A DNA stretch of 8,850 nucleotides from Spirochaetales bacterium (GCA_007130025.1 SLTF01000027.1:1-8850); one strand, 5' to 3'; counted from the stretch's first letter, positions 1-6,993 are shown. Numbers and translations are program-made. Notes: a model not told the origin generated them from the letters alone.

Positions 1-1058
1 AGGGCGCGGAGGTAATCGCCCGGCCACCACGGGCCGCGTTCATCCTTGTGCTTGAAGTACGCGTGTTTCACTTCGGTGAACATGTCGCCACCGATGCCGT
101 CGGTGCCAAGCGCAAGGTTTCGGTAGCGCGGCAGGCGGGTGTTGTACCCAACCCCATTGTTCATGTTGCTGCGTGCATTGTGTACCAGAAACCCATCGCG
201 CTCGTTGAAGAGATCGATCTCCGCGTCGCTCAGGTAGATCCCGTGCGCGAGGATTGTCTTCTCGTTCAACAGACCAAACCGGTCGAGGCGGTCCATGATG
301 TCCGCGCCATAGGTGAGATGGGAGTGGCTCACGTCGAAGGCGTCCTCTCCCACGTGGAGGTGCAGTCCCCGCCCGGTTGAGCGGATCGCGTCGGCCATCG
401 CCTCGAGGCCTTCGTCCGGCAGGGTGCACGGCGCATGACCGCCGATGTGGGCCTCTACCAGACCGCTCCACCTGCCGGCAGCTTTGTCTGCATCGATGCG
501 ACGGGCAAAGGTGATGTTCTCTTCCACGCCGGCGAGCATGTCGGCGCGGCCGTGGCGGTCGGTCACCTCGTAGCAGGTGGCGCCCCGGATGCCAACGCGC
601 TCAAAGGAGCGAGCCAGCGCATCCAGTGATCCGCGTATCGCGTTGGGTGACGCGTTGTGATCGATGACCGCCGTGGTTCCCGCCCGAATCGCGTCCAGGT
701 TGCAGACCAGGCCCGAGAGGGAGAGGCTCTCTTCGGTGGCGGCGCGATCGAGCCGCCACCAGAGGTTCTTGAGGATGCTCATGAAGTCGGGCGTTGGTCC
801 GATTGTCGCCATGATCCCGCGGGCGAGACCCGAGTAGTAGTGATGGTGGCTGTCGACAATGCCGGGATAGAGCAGACGTCCCGAGGCATCGATGGTCCTG
901 ACCGTACCGTCGGTTCCCGATCGGGATGAAGCCGTCACGGCCTGGGCCGCATCGGCGCCAACCGCCACGATGGTGCTGCCGTCTACCAGCAGATCGAGGT
1001 TTTCCCGCACGCGCGGAGGATCAAACTCAACGCCGGTTGCATTGCGGATCAGAATCAT
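1..1058 (-). CDS. ssnA: SsnA-type amidohydrolase (guanine deaminase-like), 3' end cut by window edge
   Basis: Metal-dependent amidohydrolase of the SsnA family, related to guanine deaminase and TRZ/ATZ chlorohydrolases; cytoplasmic, probably removing an amino group from a purine or purine breakdown product. Reading leftward from the ATG at 1058, 352 residues are visible. E. coli SsnA has about 440, so roughly 90 C-terminal residues lie off the left edge. Metal-site residues are intact: HxH at H71/H73 in PGIVDSHHHYYSG, H235 with E238 in LHLHVGED, H272 in LAHGIYLS, and D320 in LGTDGIGGD. The segments SILKNLWWRLDRA, HNARSNMNN and EAHIGGHAP match my memory of E. coli SsnA almost word for word. 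The start overlaps the ygfK stop (ATGA), as expected for coupled translation, and GGAGG lies 7 bases upstream. The family name is secure; the exact substrate is not proven by sequence. Confidence 0.95.
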   Translation of the reverse strand, partial: MILIRNATGVEFDPPRVRENLDLLVDGSTIVAVGADAAQAVTASSRSGTDGTVRTIDASGRLLYPGIVDSHHHYYSGLARGIMATIGPTPDFMSILKNLWWRLDRAATEESLSLSGLVCNLDAIRAGTTAVIDHNASPNAIRGSLDALARSFERVGIRGATCYEVTDRHGRADMLAGVEENITFARRIDADKAAGRWSGLVEAHIGGHAPCTLPDEGLEAMADAIRSTGRGLHLHVGEDAFDVSHSHLTYGADIMDRLDRFGLLNEKTILAHGIYLSDAEIDLFNERDGFLVHNARSNMNNGVGYNTRLPRYRNLALGTDGIGGDMFTEVKHAYFKHKDERGPWWPGDYLRA

Positions 1059-4000
1059 CGCATCGCCTCCATTGGTTCAAAGAGCGAGGGCCGTTCGCGA
1101 TAGAGCAGCGCGAAGAGCCGGTCGAAGCGGGCCACCGCGGGGTCGGGAGCCGACAGCACCGCGGAGAGCGGTCGACTGCTCACGCTGCCGCCGTACCGGG
1201 CAACCAGAACGTCACCCTCGACCAGCCAGCCGTCGTTGTTGCTTGCGTCAAAGTCCTCTCGAGCGCTGAAAACCGTTGGCTTGTCGCGGTAGGGGACGTT
1301 CTGGTCCCAGGGGCAGAAGTGGCCGCAGTTGCCGCACTCGTTGCAGTAGGCATCCAGATGGACGATCTGGAAGGGATCGCTGAACAGCGGATCTCCCGAG
1401 GTGGAAACGGTGATGTTCGCGCGGTTGGGACAGACTTCGACGCAGCGGTTGCAGACGAAGCTGCAGTCGAGGCAGCGCTCGTACTCGCGCTGGGCAAACG
1501 CTCGCGCGTCGTGGTAGCGGTGCGCGTCGGGCTGCAGCGTCACCGTGGCCTTGCGCACGCCAATCTGTGCCAGGCGCGCTTCTCGATCGAGGCCCTGCAC
1601 CGCGGTGAGTCCCACGGGTTCCGGCCGCGCCGGAAGCGCCGGGATGCCGGCAGCGCGGCGAGCCTCGTCGTCGCGGCGGGTGATGGCGTCGGCCGCGCGG
1701 CGCCCCGACGCGATGCAGCGAACCACCGTCGAGGGGCCGGTGAGCGAGTCGCCGCCGAGATAGACGTCGGCGAGCGCGGTCTCGAGGGTCTCAGCGTCGG
1801 TATGCAGTCGCCCGTCCTCACCAACGGGGATGCCCATGCGAGCGAGGGCCGCGGTATCGGCGCGCTCGCCCACCGCCGTGATCAGGGTGTCGGCAGCGAG
1901 TTCTTCCGTTTCGGCGGTCGCGATGGGGCGGCGGCGGCCGCTCCCGTCGGGTTCACCAAGCTTCATGACACGCGCCGTGATGGTTCCGTCCTGAGAGATC
2001 GCCTCGGGATTGCGCAGAAAGTGAAACCTCACGCCATCGGCCCGGGCGTTCTCGTACTCTTCGAGGTCGGCGGGCATCTCTGACTCGGTGCGGCGGTAGA
2101 GCACGTCCACCGTGTCCACATGGGGCAGGTTCATCGCCGCGCGCGCGGCGTCCATCGCGGTGTTTCCGCCACCAACCACCACGACGCGGCGGCCGACTTC
2201 GAGCGGCAGCTTGTTGCCGCGGAAATTCCAGAGAAAGTCCAGAGATCGCACCACGCGCGAGCCGTCGCCGGAGAGGTCGATTTCGTTCCCTACCTCGGCC
2301 CCGATGCCAACAAACACCGGACCGAAGCCCTCCGAGCGCAGCGCTTCGATGGAGAGGTCGGAATCAACCCCAAAGCGAAACTCTACGCCGGCCTCTTCGA
2401 TGAACTCGATGTCGCGCTCGATTGCTTCCACCGGCAGGCGGAACTCGGGGATGACGTTGCGCACCACCCCGCCGGCGTGCGCCTCGCGCTCAAACACCGT
2501 TACGGGGAACCCCGCGCGCGCCAGAAAGTACGCGGCCGAGAGCCCCGCAGGTCCCGCGCCAATCACCGCGCAGCGCGTCCGTCGCGCCGTCGCACCCGAT
2601 TCCGGGGCACCGCGGCGACGCCGGGATCGATACTCCTGGTCACCCTTCTGCACCGCGATCTTCTTCAGCTCACGGATGTTGAGACAGCCGTCGTGGTCGA
2701 GGCGCGAACAGGCGTACTGGCACTGATGGTCGCAGATATGCGCCGTTATGGCCGGCAGGGCGTTGCGCTCGGCAATCAGCTCAAGGGCATCCGCGTAGCG
2801 CTCCTCGCCCACCAGGCGGATGTACTCCGGTACGTGCTGCCCGATGGCGCACGCGGAGACACAGGGCGCCTGATAGCAGTCGGTCACCGGGAGCGTGCCG
2901 CTGATGCGCACCTCGTCGGTGCCGCGATGGCGCTTGTGCACCGTTGGATCGATCAGGGCTCGCTCCGCGAGCGTCCACAGCCCGTCCACGTCCACACCGG
3001 CCGACGGCCACACGGCCACCCCCTCGAGCTCGCGCGCGATCTGCACCTGCCGCGTGTAGCCGCCGGGCTTCAGAAGCACGGTGCAGAGCGTCAGCGGGCG
3101 AATGCCGGTTCTCAGCACGTCGGCCGCGTTGTGAACGGTGATTCCCCCGCAGTAGGAAATCGGGAGGTCTCCGGCGAACTCACGCGAGATGCGAGCCGCA
3201 ACGTTGATCGACAGCGGATAGAGCGCCCGCCCGGAGAGATACATCTGATCGCCGGGGAGTTTTCCGCGCGTGTTATTCACCGCGAGCGTGTTGGTCAGCT
3301 TCACACCAAACCCTACGTTCCGGTCCGCCGCCGACGCGCGAAGCCGCTGCAGGATGGCGACCGCGTCGTCCCACTGCAGGTCGTGGGCAAAGCCGGCTTC
3401 GTCGAGCTCCACCGACTGGTAGCCGAGGCCGTCGAGCATGGTCCGGACGTCGCGAAGCCCGAGCAGCGTGGGGTTGAGCTTGACGAAGGTATCGATCTGC
3501 TGGTCGGCGATCATGTGCCGGCAGATCGCCTCGATCTCGTCCGGCGGGCAGCCGTGCATGGTCGAGAGGGTAACGCTGGAACAGAGCGGCGCCGATGAGC
3601 GCGTTCGAACGCGCTCGAGGCCGTCGGCCGAAAGCGCGAGCCCCGTTCCGGCGAGCAGCGGCCGGATGGTCCGATCGAGCCGGTCGATCATGCGTGCAAT
3701 GCGCGGATCGGCCTCGCGACCGGTCATTCGCGCGAGGTACTGCTGCATGCGCTCGCTCTGGATACCCTCCATGTTGTAGCCGACGCTCATGTTGAAGGCA
3801 AACGATCGTCGGTCCGGGTTGGCGGCGAGGCCAAAGAGCTCCTCGATTACGTGCAGGGCAATCCATGCGCGGGCGTACTCGAGCCACGCGTTATCGAGGC
3901 TGAGCTCGGTGGACCACTCCACGTTGTACGCTTCGTCGGCGGCGTCGATACACGGCTTGTCGATCTCAAGCGCATCGAGGATCTGGACCGTCTTGAGCTC

Positions 4001-4240
4001 GATGAACCGGCTTCCCGTCAGGTAGGCCGAAACAATGTTCTGCGCGAGCTGGGTGTGGGGTCCGGCTGCGGGACCGAGCGGCATCTCCACGCGCTCGCGC
4101 ATGATATCAAGCGTGCGCGCTACGGCTGCGCGGTACCAGAGCGTCTCCGGCAGGCCAAAGATCGACCGCCGGGCGCGGTACTCCTCACATATCCGGGCCA
4201 GAAGCCCCTCGAGCGGCAGCAGCCGCATGGCATCGGTCAT
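1055..4240 (-). CDS. ygfK: YgfK family flavo-iron-sulfur oxidoreductase ('putative selenate reductase' subunit)
   Basis: 1061-residue multidomain redox enzyme, close in length to E. coli YgfK (about 1030). Residues 50-400 form a dihydroorotate/dihydropyrimidine-dehydrogenase-like barrel: MPLGPAAGPHTQLAQNIV at 53-70, FIELKT at 79-84, FVKLNPTLLG, KLTNT, and a GG turn at 365-366, consistent with FMN binding. Residues 455-530 are the Cys-rich linker domain of dihydropyrimidine dehydrogenase/GltD (C455, C460, C464, C503, C507, C511). GAGPAG at 561-566 binds FAD and GGGNTA at 690-695 binds NAD(P)H. Two C-terminal [4Fe-4S] motifs follow: C923/C926/C930/C933/C937 and C966/C969/C972/C976. The 'selenate reductase' label comes from the E. 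coli literature; the domains fit a ring reductase or electron-transfer partner of purine breakdown better (inference). I chose the start at 4240 over an in-frame ATG at 4261: GAGAGGA stands 6 bases before it, and MTDAMRLLPLEGLLARI aligns with the E. coli N terminus. ssnA overlaps its end. Confidence 0.95.
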   Translation of the reverse strand: MTDAMRLLPLEGLLARICEEYRARRSIFGLPETLWYRAAVARTLDIMRERVEMPLGPAAGPHTQLAQNIVSAYLTGSRFIELKTVQILDALEIDKPCIDAADEAYNVEWSTELSLDNAWLEYARAWIALHVIEELFGLAANPDRRSFAFNMSVGYNMEGIQSERMQQYLARMTGREADPRIARMIDRLDRTIRPLLAGTGLALSADGLERVRTRSSAPLCSSVTLSTMHGCPPDEIEAICRHMIADQQIDTFVKLNPTLLGLRDVRTMLDGLGYQSVELDEAGFAHDLQWDDAVAILQRLRASAADRNVGFGVKLTNTLAVNNTRGKLPGDQMYLSGRALYPLSINVAARISREFAGDLPISYCGGITVHNAADVLRTGIRPLTLCTVLLKPGGYTRQVQIARELEGVAVWPSAGVDVDGLWTLAERALIDPTVHKRHRGTDEVRISGTLPVTDCYQAPCVSACAIGQHVPEYIRLVGEERYADALELIAERNALPAITAHICDHQCQYACSRLDHDGCLNIRELKKIAVQKGDQEYRSRRRRGAPESGATARRTRCAVIGAGPAGLSAAYFLARAGFPVTVFEREAHAGGVVRNVIPEFRLPVEAIERDIEFIEEAGVEFRFGVDSDLSIEALRSEGFGPVFVGIGAEVGNEIDLSGDGSRVVRSLDFLWNFRGNKLPLEVGRRVVVVGGGNTAMDAARAAMNLPHVDTVDVLYRRTESEMPADLEEYENARADGVRFHFLRNPEAISQDGTITARVMKLGEPDGSGRRRPIATAETEELAADTLITAVGERADTAALARMGIPVGEDGRLHTDAETLETALADVYLGGDSLTGPSTVVRCIASGRRAADAITRRDDEARRAAGIPALPARPEPVGLTAVQGLDREARLAQIGVRKATVTLQPDAHRYHDARAFAQREYERCLDCSFVCNRCVEVCPNRANITVSTSGDPLFSDPFQIVHLDAYCNECGNCGHFCPWDQNVPYRDKPTVFSAREDFDASNNDGWLVEGDVLVARYGGSVSSRPLSAVLSAPDPAVARFDRLFALLYRERPSLFEPMEAMR
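1066..1070 (-). promoter_or_regulatory. Ribosome binding site of ssnA inside the ygfK 3' end
   Basis: On the minus strand GGAGG lies 7 bases before the ssnA ATG at 1058. It sits within the last codons of ygfK (Glu-Pro-Met-Glu-Ala-Met-Arg). The ygfK stop TGA and the ssnA start share bases in ATGA. This fixes the ssnA start and suggests that ribosomes finishing ygfK re-initiate on ssnA, keeping the two products in a set ratio. Confidence 0.75.
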
Positions 4241-4246
4241 GGTGGT

Positions 4247-4253
4247 TCCTCTC
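4247..4253 (-). promoter_or_regulatory. Ribosome binding site that decides the ygfK start
   Basis: GAGAGGA on the minus strand ends 6 bases before ATG at 4240. The upstream in-frame ATG at 4261 has no such site and lies inside the GATACAA element. The shorter protein is therefore favoured. Confidence 0.7.
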
Positions 4254-4259
4254 GAACGC

Positions 4260-4265
4260 ATTGTA
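4260..4265 (-). promoter_or_regulatory. Candidate -10 element for ygfK-ssnA
   Basis: TACAAT on the minus strand matches the sigma-70 -10 consensus at 5 of 6 positions. It would start transcription near 4253-4254, giving a leader of about 13 bases that still holds the ribosome binding site. No good -35 hexamer lies 16-18 bases upstream. The palindrome centred at 4291 falls about 38 bases upstream of the predicted start, where an activator could replace a -35 contact (inference). A weaker alternative -35-like TTGGCA lies at 4322-4317 with no good -10 partner. Confidence 0.3.
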
Positions 4266-4298
4266 TCACCGGCGGGCCAATTGGGGTATGCGATACAA
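4261..4298. repeat. Inverted repeat TTGTATCRC / GYGATACAA between divergent genes
   Basis: TTGTATCAC (4261-4269) and GCGATACAA (4290-4298) are inverted copies agreeing at 8 of 9 positions, with the core TTGTATC/GATACAA perfect. The arms are 31 bases apart, about three helical turns, so a protein could bind both on the same DNA face. The left arm overlaps the candidate -10 of ygfK. This fits an operator pair, but chance is not excluded. Confidence 0.4.
4286..4296. promoter_or_regulatory. Short palindrome GTAT-GCG-ATAC, possible operator
   Basis: Perfect 4-base arms around a 3-base centre, overlapping the right-hand GATACAA copy. It has the size of a site for a GntR- or TetR-like dimer, but no regulator gene lies in the window to pair with it. 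Confidence 0.3.
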
Positions 4299-4338
4299 GG
4301 AATTTGCCCGCGATGGTGCCAAAATTGTGCTTCCGACC

Positions 4339-4353
4339 GAAGCTCCGAGCTTC
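4339..4353. promoter_or_regulatory. Perfect 6-3-6 palindrome GAAGCT-CCG-AGCTTC, possible operator
   Basis: Perfect inverted repeat in the divergent intergenic region, touching the candidate -35 (4351-4356) of the rightward operon. The loop is only three bases and no T run follows, so a terminator is unlikely. A repressor site is the more natural reading (inference). Confidence 0.35.
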
Positions 4354-4379
4354 TCAGCGCACCGGTTTTGGACTATGAT
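4351..4379 (+). promoter_or_regulatory. Candidate sigma-70 promoter for the rightward operon, possibly leaderless
   Basis: TTCTCA (4351-4356, 4 of 6 to TTGACA) and TATGAT (4374-4379, 5 of 6 to TATAAT) are separated by 17 bases. The predicted transcription start, about 4386-4387, coincides with the ATG at 4387, which has no ribosome binding site. The message may therefore begin at its start codon. Confidence 0.4.
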
Positions 4380-4386
4380 ACAGACT

Positions 4387-5736
4387 ATGATCGTACGAAA
4401 CGCCCTGCTCGCCCTCCCCGGCCGTGACCAGCCCGTCCCCGGAAGTCTGCGCGTTGAAGACGGAGTGATTCGCGCGATAGAGGCGGATCCGCACGCCGGC
4501 GGCGACGGAGAGATTATTGATGCGGAAGGCCTTCTGGTGCTTCCCGGCGCCATCGACCCCCACGTGCACTTCTTCGACCCCGGCTACACCCACAAGGAAG
4601 ACTTCTACCACGGAACCGCCGGCAGTGCGTCCGGCGGGGTAACCACCGTCATCGACATGCCGGACACCTCGGAGCCCGCTGCGATCGACGCGGCCCACAT
4701 CGAGGCGAAGCGCGAAGCGGTGTCCACCCGTGCGGTGATCGATTTTGGCTTCTTCGGCGGAATCTCCGGCGCGCTCTGCGACAATCGGCTCGAGCAACGC
4801 ATCGCCGAGATGGCTCCGCTGGTCTGCGGCATCAAGACCTACGAGACCTCCGGCGCCGTTCACTTTCCGCGCGTCTCCCACTACCAGTACACAAAGATTC
4901 TTCCACTGACCCGCAAACACAACGCCATTGTGCTGGTGCACGCCGAAGACTGGGATTACGTGGGCAACGCCATGGCCGACGCCCGCGCCGCGGGAGACGG
5001 AGGCATGGCCTTCTACCGCTCACGCCCTGAAATCGCCGAGGTGCTCTCGGTCTTCTGTGTGACCGAAATCGCGGAAACGGTTGGTGCCCAGATGCACATC
5101 GTTCACCTCGGCGTCGCGCGCGCCGCGGAGATCGTTGCCGGCAGGCGCTTCTCCACCGGCGAGGCGTGTCCGCAGTACCTGGAGTTTGACTGTAACGACT
5201 TCGAGCGCATCGGAGCGCCGCTCAAGATCACCCCTCCGGTGAAGGGGCCCGAGCAGAAGGAGGCACTCTGGCAGATGCTGGCCGACGGCCGCATCGATTT
5301 TGCCGCCTCCGACCACGCACCGGGCACGGTGGACGAGAAGTCCACCGGCAGCATCTGGACCGACTACTCCGGCATCCCCGGCGGACCGGTGCTCTTCCCC
5401 TACGTGTTCTCCGAAGGCTACCGCGCCGGCCGCTTCGGACTCGCCCGACTGCTTCGCGTCTGCAGCGAGGCGGCCGCCGAACGCTACCGCCTCGCCGATC
5501 GCAAGGGAGCCATCGCGGTGGGCAGGGACGCCGATCTGGTCTTCGTGGACCCGGACGGGGAGACCGTGATCGACGCGTCGACGTCGCTCTCCAAGGGACG
5601 AGTGACCCCATGGCAGGACAGGAAGCTCAGGGGGCGGGTCGAGCGGACGATGGTGCGGGGCCGCACCGTCTACCAGGCCGGCAAGGGCATTACGGTGGAT
5701 CCGGGAACCGGAGCGTTCCTGAAACCGAACCGTTGA
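4387..5736 (+). CDS. Cyclic amidohydrolase, dihydroorotase/allantoinase/hydantoinase type
   Basis: 449-residue binuclear metal amidohydrolase expected to hydrolyse a cyclic amide or ureide ring in the cytoplasm. Metal ligands are all visible: HVH (H59, H61), probable carboxylated K150 in CGIKTYETSG, H185 in LVHAED, H240 in HIVHLG, and D309 in FAASDHAPGT. CPQYL at 261-265 matches the CPQYL of E. coli HyuA, and the C terminus (TPWQDRKLRGRV, MVRGRTVY) is typical of hydantoinases and dihydroorotases. DPHVHFFDPGYTHKEDF resembles dihydroorotase, but the arginine of its HVHxRDPG motif, which binds the substrate carboxylate, is F63 here. Dihydroorotate is therefore an unlikely substrate. The position between ygfK and ygeY matches the role of hyuA in the E. 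coli cluster, although the core sequence differs enough that I give no symbol. ATG 4387 is preferred to ATG 4375 because the family normally starts just before the first strand; neither has a ribosome binding site. Confidence 0.9.
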   Translation: MIVRNALLALPGRDQPVPGSLRVEDGVIRAIEADPHAGGDGEIIDAEGLLVLPGAIDPHVHFFDPGYTHKEDFYHGTAGSASGGVTTVIDMPDTSEPAAIDAAHIEAKREAVSTRAVIDFGFFGGISGALCDNRLEQRIAEMAPLVCGIKTYETSGAVHFPRVSHYQYTKILPLTRKHNAIVLVHAEDWDYVGNAMADARAAGDGGMAFYRSRPEIAEVLSVFCVTEIAETVGAQMHIVHLGVARAAEIVAGRRFSTGEACPQYLEFDCNDFERIGAPLKITPPVKGPEQKEALWQMLADGRIDFAASDHAPGTVDEKSTGSIWTDYSGIPGGPVLFPYVFSEGYRAGRFGLARLLRVCSEAAAERYRLADRKGAIAVGRDADLVFVDPDGETVIDASTSLSKGRVTPWQDRKLRGRVERTMVRGRTVYQAGKGITVDPGTGAFLKPNR

Positions 5737-5738
5737 CG

Positions 5739-5756
5739 GCGGTTTGAAGAAACCGC
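5739..5756 (+). other. Hairpin after the amidohydrolase stop codon
   Basis: GCGGTTT (5739-5745), loop GAAG, then AAACCGC (5750-5756): a perfect 7-base-pair stem starting two bases after the stop codon. No T run follows, so it is not a convincing intrinsic terminator. It could stabilise the upstream message end or tune expression of ygeY. Confidence 0.4.
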
Positions 5757-5769
5757 GCAACAGCGAGTC

Positions 5770-5796
5770 GATACAACGAGAGGAGAACAGATCACC
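5770..5796 (+). promoter_or_regulatory. ygeY leader: GATACAA element and ribosome binding site
   Basis: GATACAA at 5770-5776 lies exactly 20 bases before the ygeY ATG. CGAGAGGA and AGGAG follow, and the leader ends in CACC before the ATG. The ygfK leader holds the same pieces at the same total distance. The purine-rich AGGAG stands about 10 bases from the ATG, a little long but usable. TACAAC at 5772-5777 could be a weak -10, although no -35 is evident. Confidence 0.4.
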
Positions 5797-6993
5797 ATGG
5801 CAACGCATGAACAGGTTCGGCAGCTTGCAGAACGCTACGCAGACGATACCACTGCCATTCTGGCCAAGCTGGTACAGACCCGGTCCTTCGGCGGAGAAGA
5901 GGGCGCCGTCCTCGCGGAAATCGAGTCGATGTGCCGCGGCTACGGATTCGACGAGGTTCGCTATGACGGCCTTGGCAACCTCATCTGCCGGATCGGCGAG
6001 GGTTCCAAATCGATCGCGTTCGACGCCCACGTCGACACGGTGCTCGTTGGTGACCCAAGCCAGTGGACCCGCGATCCCTTCTCGGGCGTGGTGGAAGACG
6101 GCTGGCTGCACGGGCGCGGCTCCTCGGACCAGAAGGGCGGCGCTGCCTGCATGATCACCGCCGGGCGTATCCTGAAAGAGCTGGGATACACCGGCCCGTA
6201 CGCGATCTACTTCACCTTTACGGTCTTTGAAGAAGACTGCGACGGCATGTGCTGGCGCTACATCATCGAAGAAGAAAACCTGAAACCCACCTTCGCGGTC
6301 TCCACCGAGCCGACGAGCTGCCGCCTCTACCGTGGACAGCGCGGGCGCATGGAGATGGAGGTGCACTTCAAGGGCGTCTCCTGCCACGGCAGCGCACCCG
6401 AACGCGGCGTGAACGCCTCGTACAAGGCGGCACGCACCATCCTGGCACTCGAAGAACTCAACGCCGGCCTCCCGCCGGACGACGACGGCTTCCTGGGCAA
6501 GGGCACGGTGGTTGTCAGTCAGGTGAAGGCGCATGGCCCCTCGCAGTGCGCGGTGCCCGACCTCGCCGAGCTCTACCTGGACCGACGCCTGACGTGGGGT
6601 GAGACCAAGGAGTTCGCGGTGCAGCAGGTGATGGAACTGGGCAAGGGAGAGATCGAACGGGTTGAGGTTCCCTACTACACCAACACCAGCTGGAAGGGCA
6701 CCACCTACGGGCAGGAACTCTACTTCCCCACCTGGAAGATCCCCGCCGATCACCCGCTCGTGCAATCGGGGGTAGCCGCCTACAACGGACTCTACGGAAA
6801 AGATCCCGTCGTGGACAAGTGGACCTTCTCCACCAACGGTGTCTCCATCTGCGGTATGCACCAGGTTCCGCTGATCGGATTCGGACCCGGCGATGAAGAC
6901 CAGGCTCACGCTCCCAACGAGAAGTTGCGCGTGGCCGATCTTCCCATCGCCTCGGCCTTCTACGCAGCGCTTCCCTACGCGCTTCCGGAGTAA
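5797..6993 (+). CDS. ygeY: YgeY family M20 metallohydrolase
   Basis: 398-residue zinc hydrolase of the M20 peptidase/ArgE/DapE superfamily, nearly the length of E. coli YgeY (403). M20 metal and catalytic residues are present: H78 and D80 in AFDAHVDT, D111 in GRGSSDQKGG, E145/E146 in FEEDCDG, E171 in STEPT, and H371 in QAHAPNEK. Long blocks recalled from E. coli YgeY recur: YRGQRGRME, GVSCHGSAPERG, DRRLTWGET, and VVDKWTFSTNGVSI. This makes the family assignment strong. M20 enzymes split amide bonds of small acylated amino compounds; next to a cyclic amidohydrolase it probably cleaves the open-chain ureide or carbamoyl product, delivering an amino acid to a YgeX-like lyase encoded elsewhere (inference). 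There is no signal peptide, so it is cytoplasmic. It lies 60 bases after the amidohydrolase and 22 bases before the hydroxylase gene, consistent with one operon. Confidence 0.95.
   Translation: MATHEQVRQLAERYADDTTAILAKLVQTRSFGGEEGAVLAEIESMCRGYGFDEVRYDGLGNLICRIGEGSKSIAFDAHVDTVLVGDPSQWTRDPFSGVVEDGWLHGRGSSDQKGGAACMITAGRILKELGYTGPYAIYFTFTVFEEDCDGMCWRYIIEEENLKPTFAVSTEPTSCRLYRGQRGRMEMEVHFKGVSCHGSAPERGVNASYKAARTILALEELNAGLPPDDDGFLGKGTVVVSQVKAHGPSQCAVPDLAELYLDRRLTWGETKEFAVQQVMELGKGEIERVEVPYYTNTSWKGTTYGQELYFPTWKIPADHPLVQSGVAAYNGLYGKDPVVDKWTFSTNGVSICGMHQVPLIGFGPGDEDQAHAPNEKLRVADLPIASAFYAALPYALPE

Noticed and set aside
926..2083. 385-codon open frame on the plus strand across the ssnA-ygfK junction
   Set aside because: Antisense shadow of two strongly supported genes, with no domain.
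2120..3598. 492-codon open frame on the plus strand, antisense to ygfK
   Set aside because: Arg/Ala/His-rich translation without motifs, lying fully inside the well-supported ygfK gene.
4241..4261. Seven-residue longer start for YgfK (ATG at 4261)
   Set aside because: No ribosome binding site precedes it, it overlaps GATACAA, and alignment to E. coli YgfK begins at the ATG at 4240, which has GAGAGGA 6 bases upstream.
4261..4386. Possible 42-residue N-terminal extension of the amidohydrolase
   Set aside because: It would cover the divergent control region, shows no family similarity and no ribosome binding site; the fold begins at MIVRNALLAL (4387).
5739..5756. Intrinsic terminator after the amidohydrolase gene
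   Set aside because: The stem is only 7 base pairs and no run of T follows on either strand.
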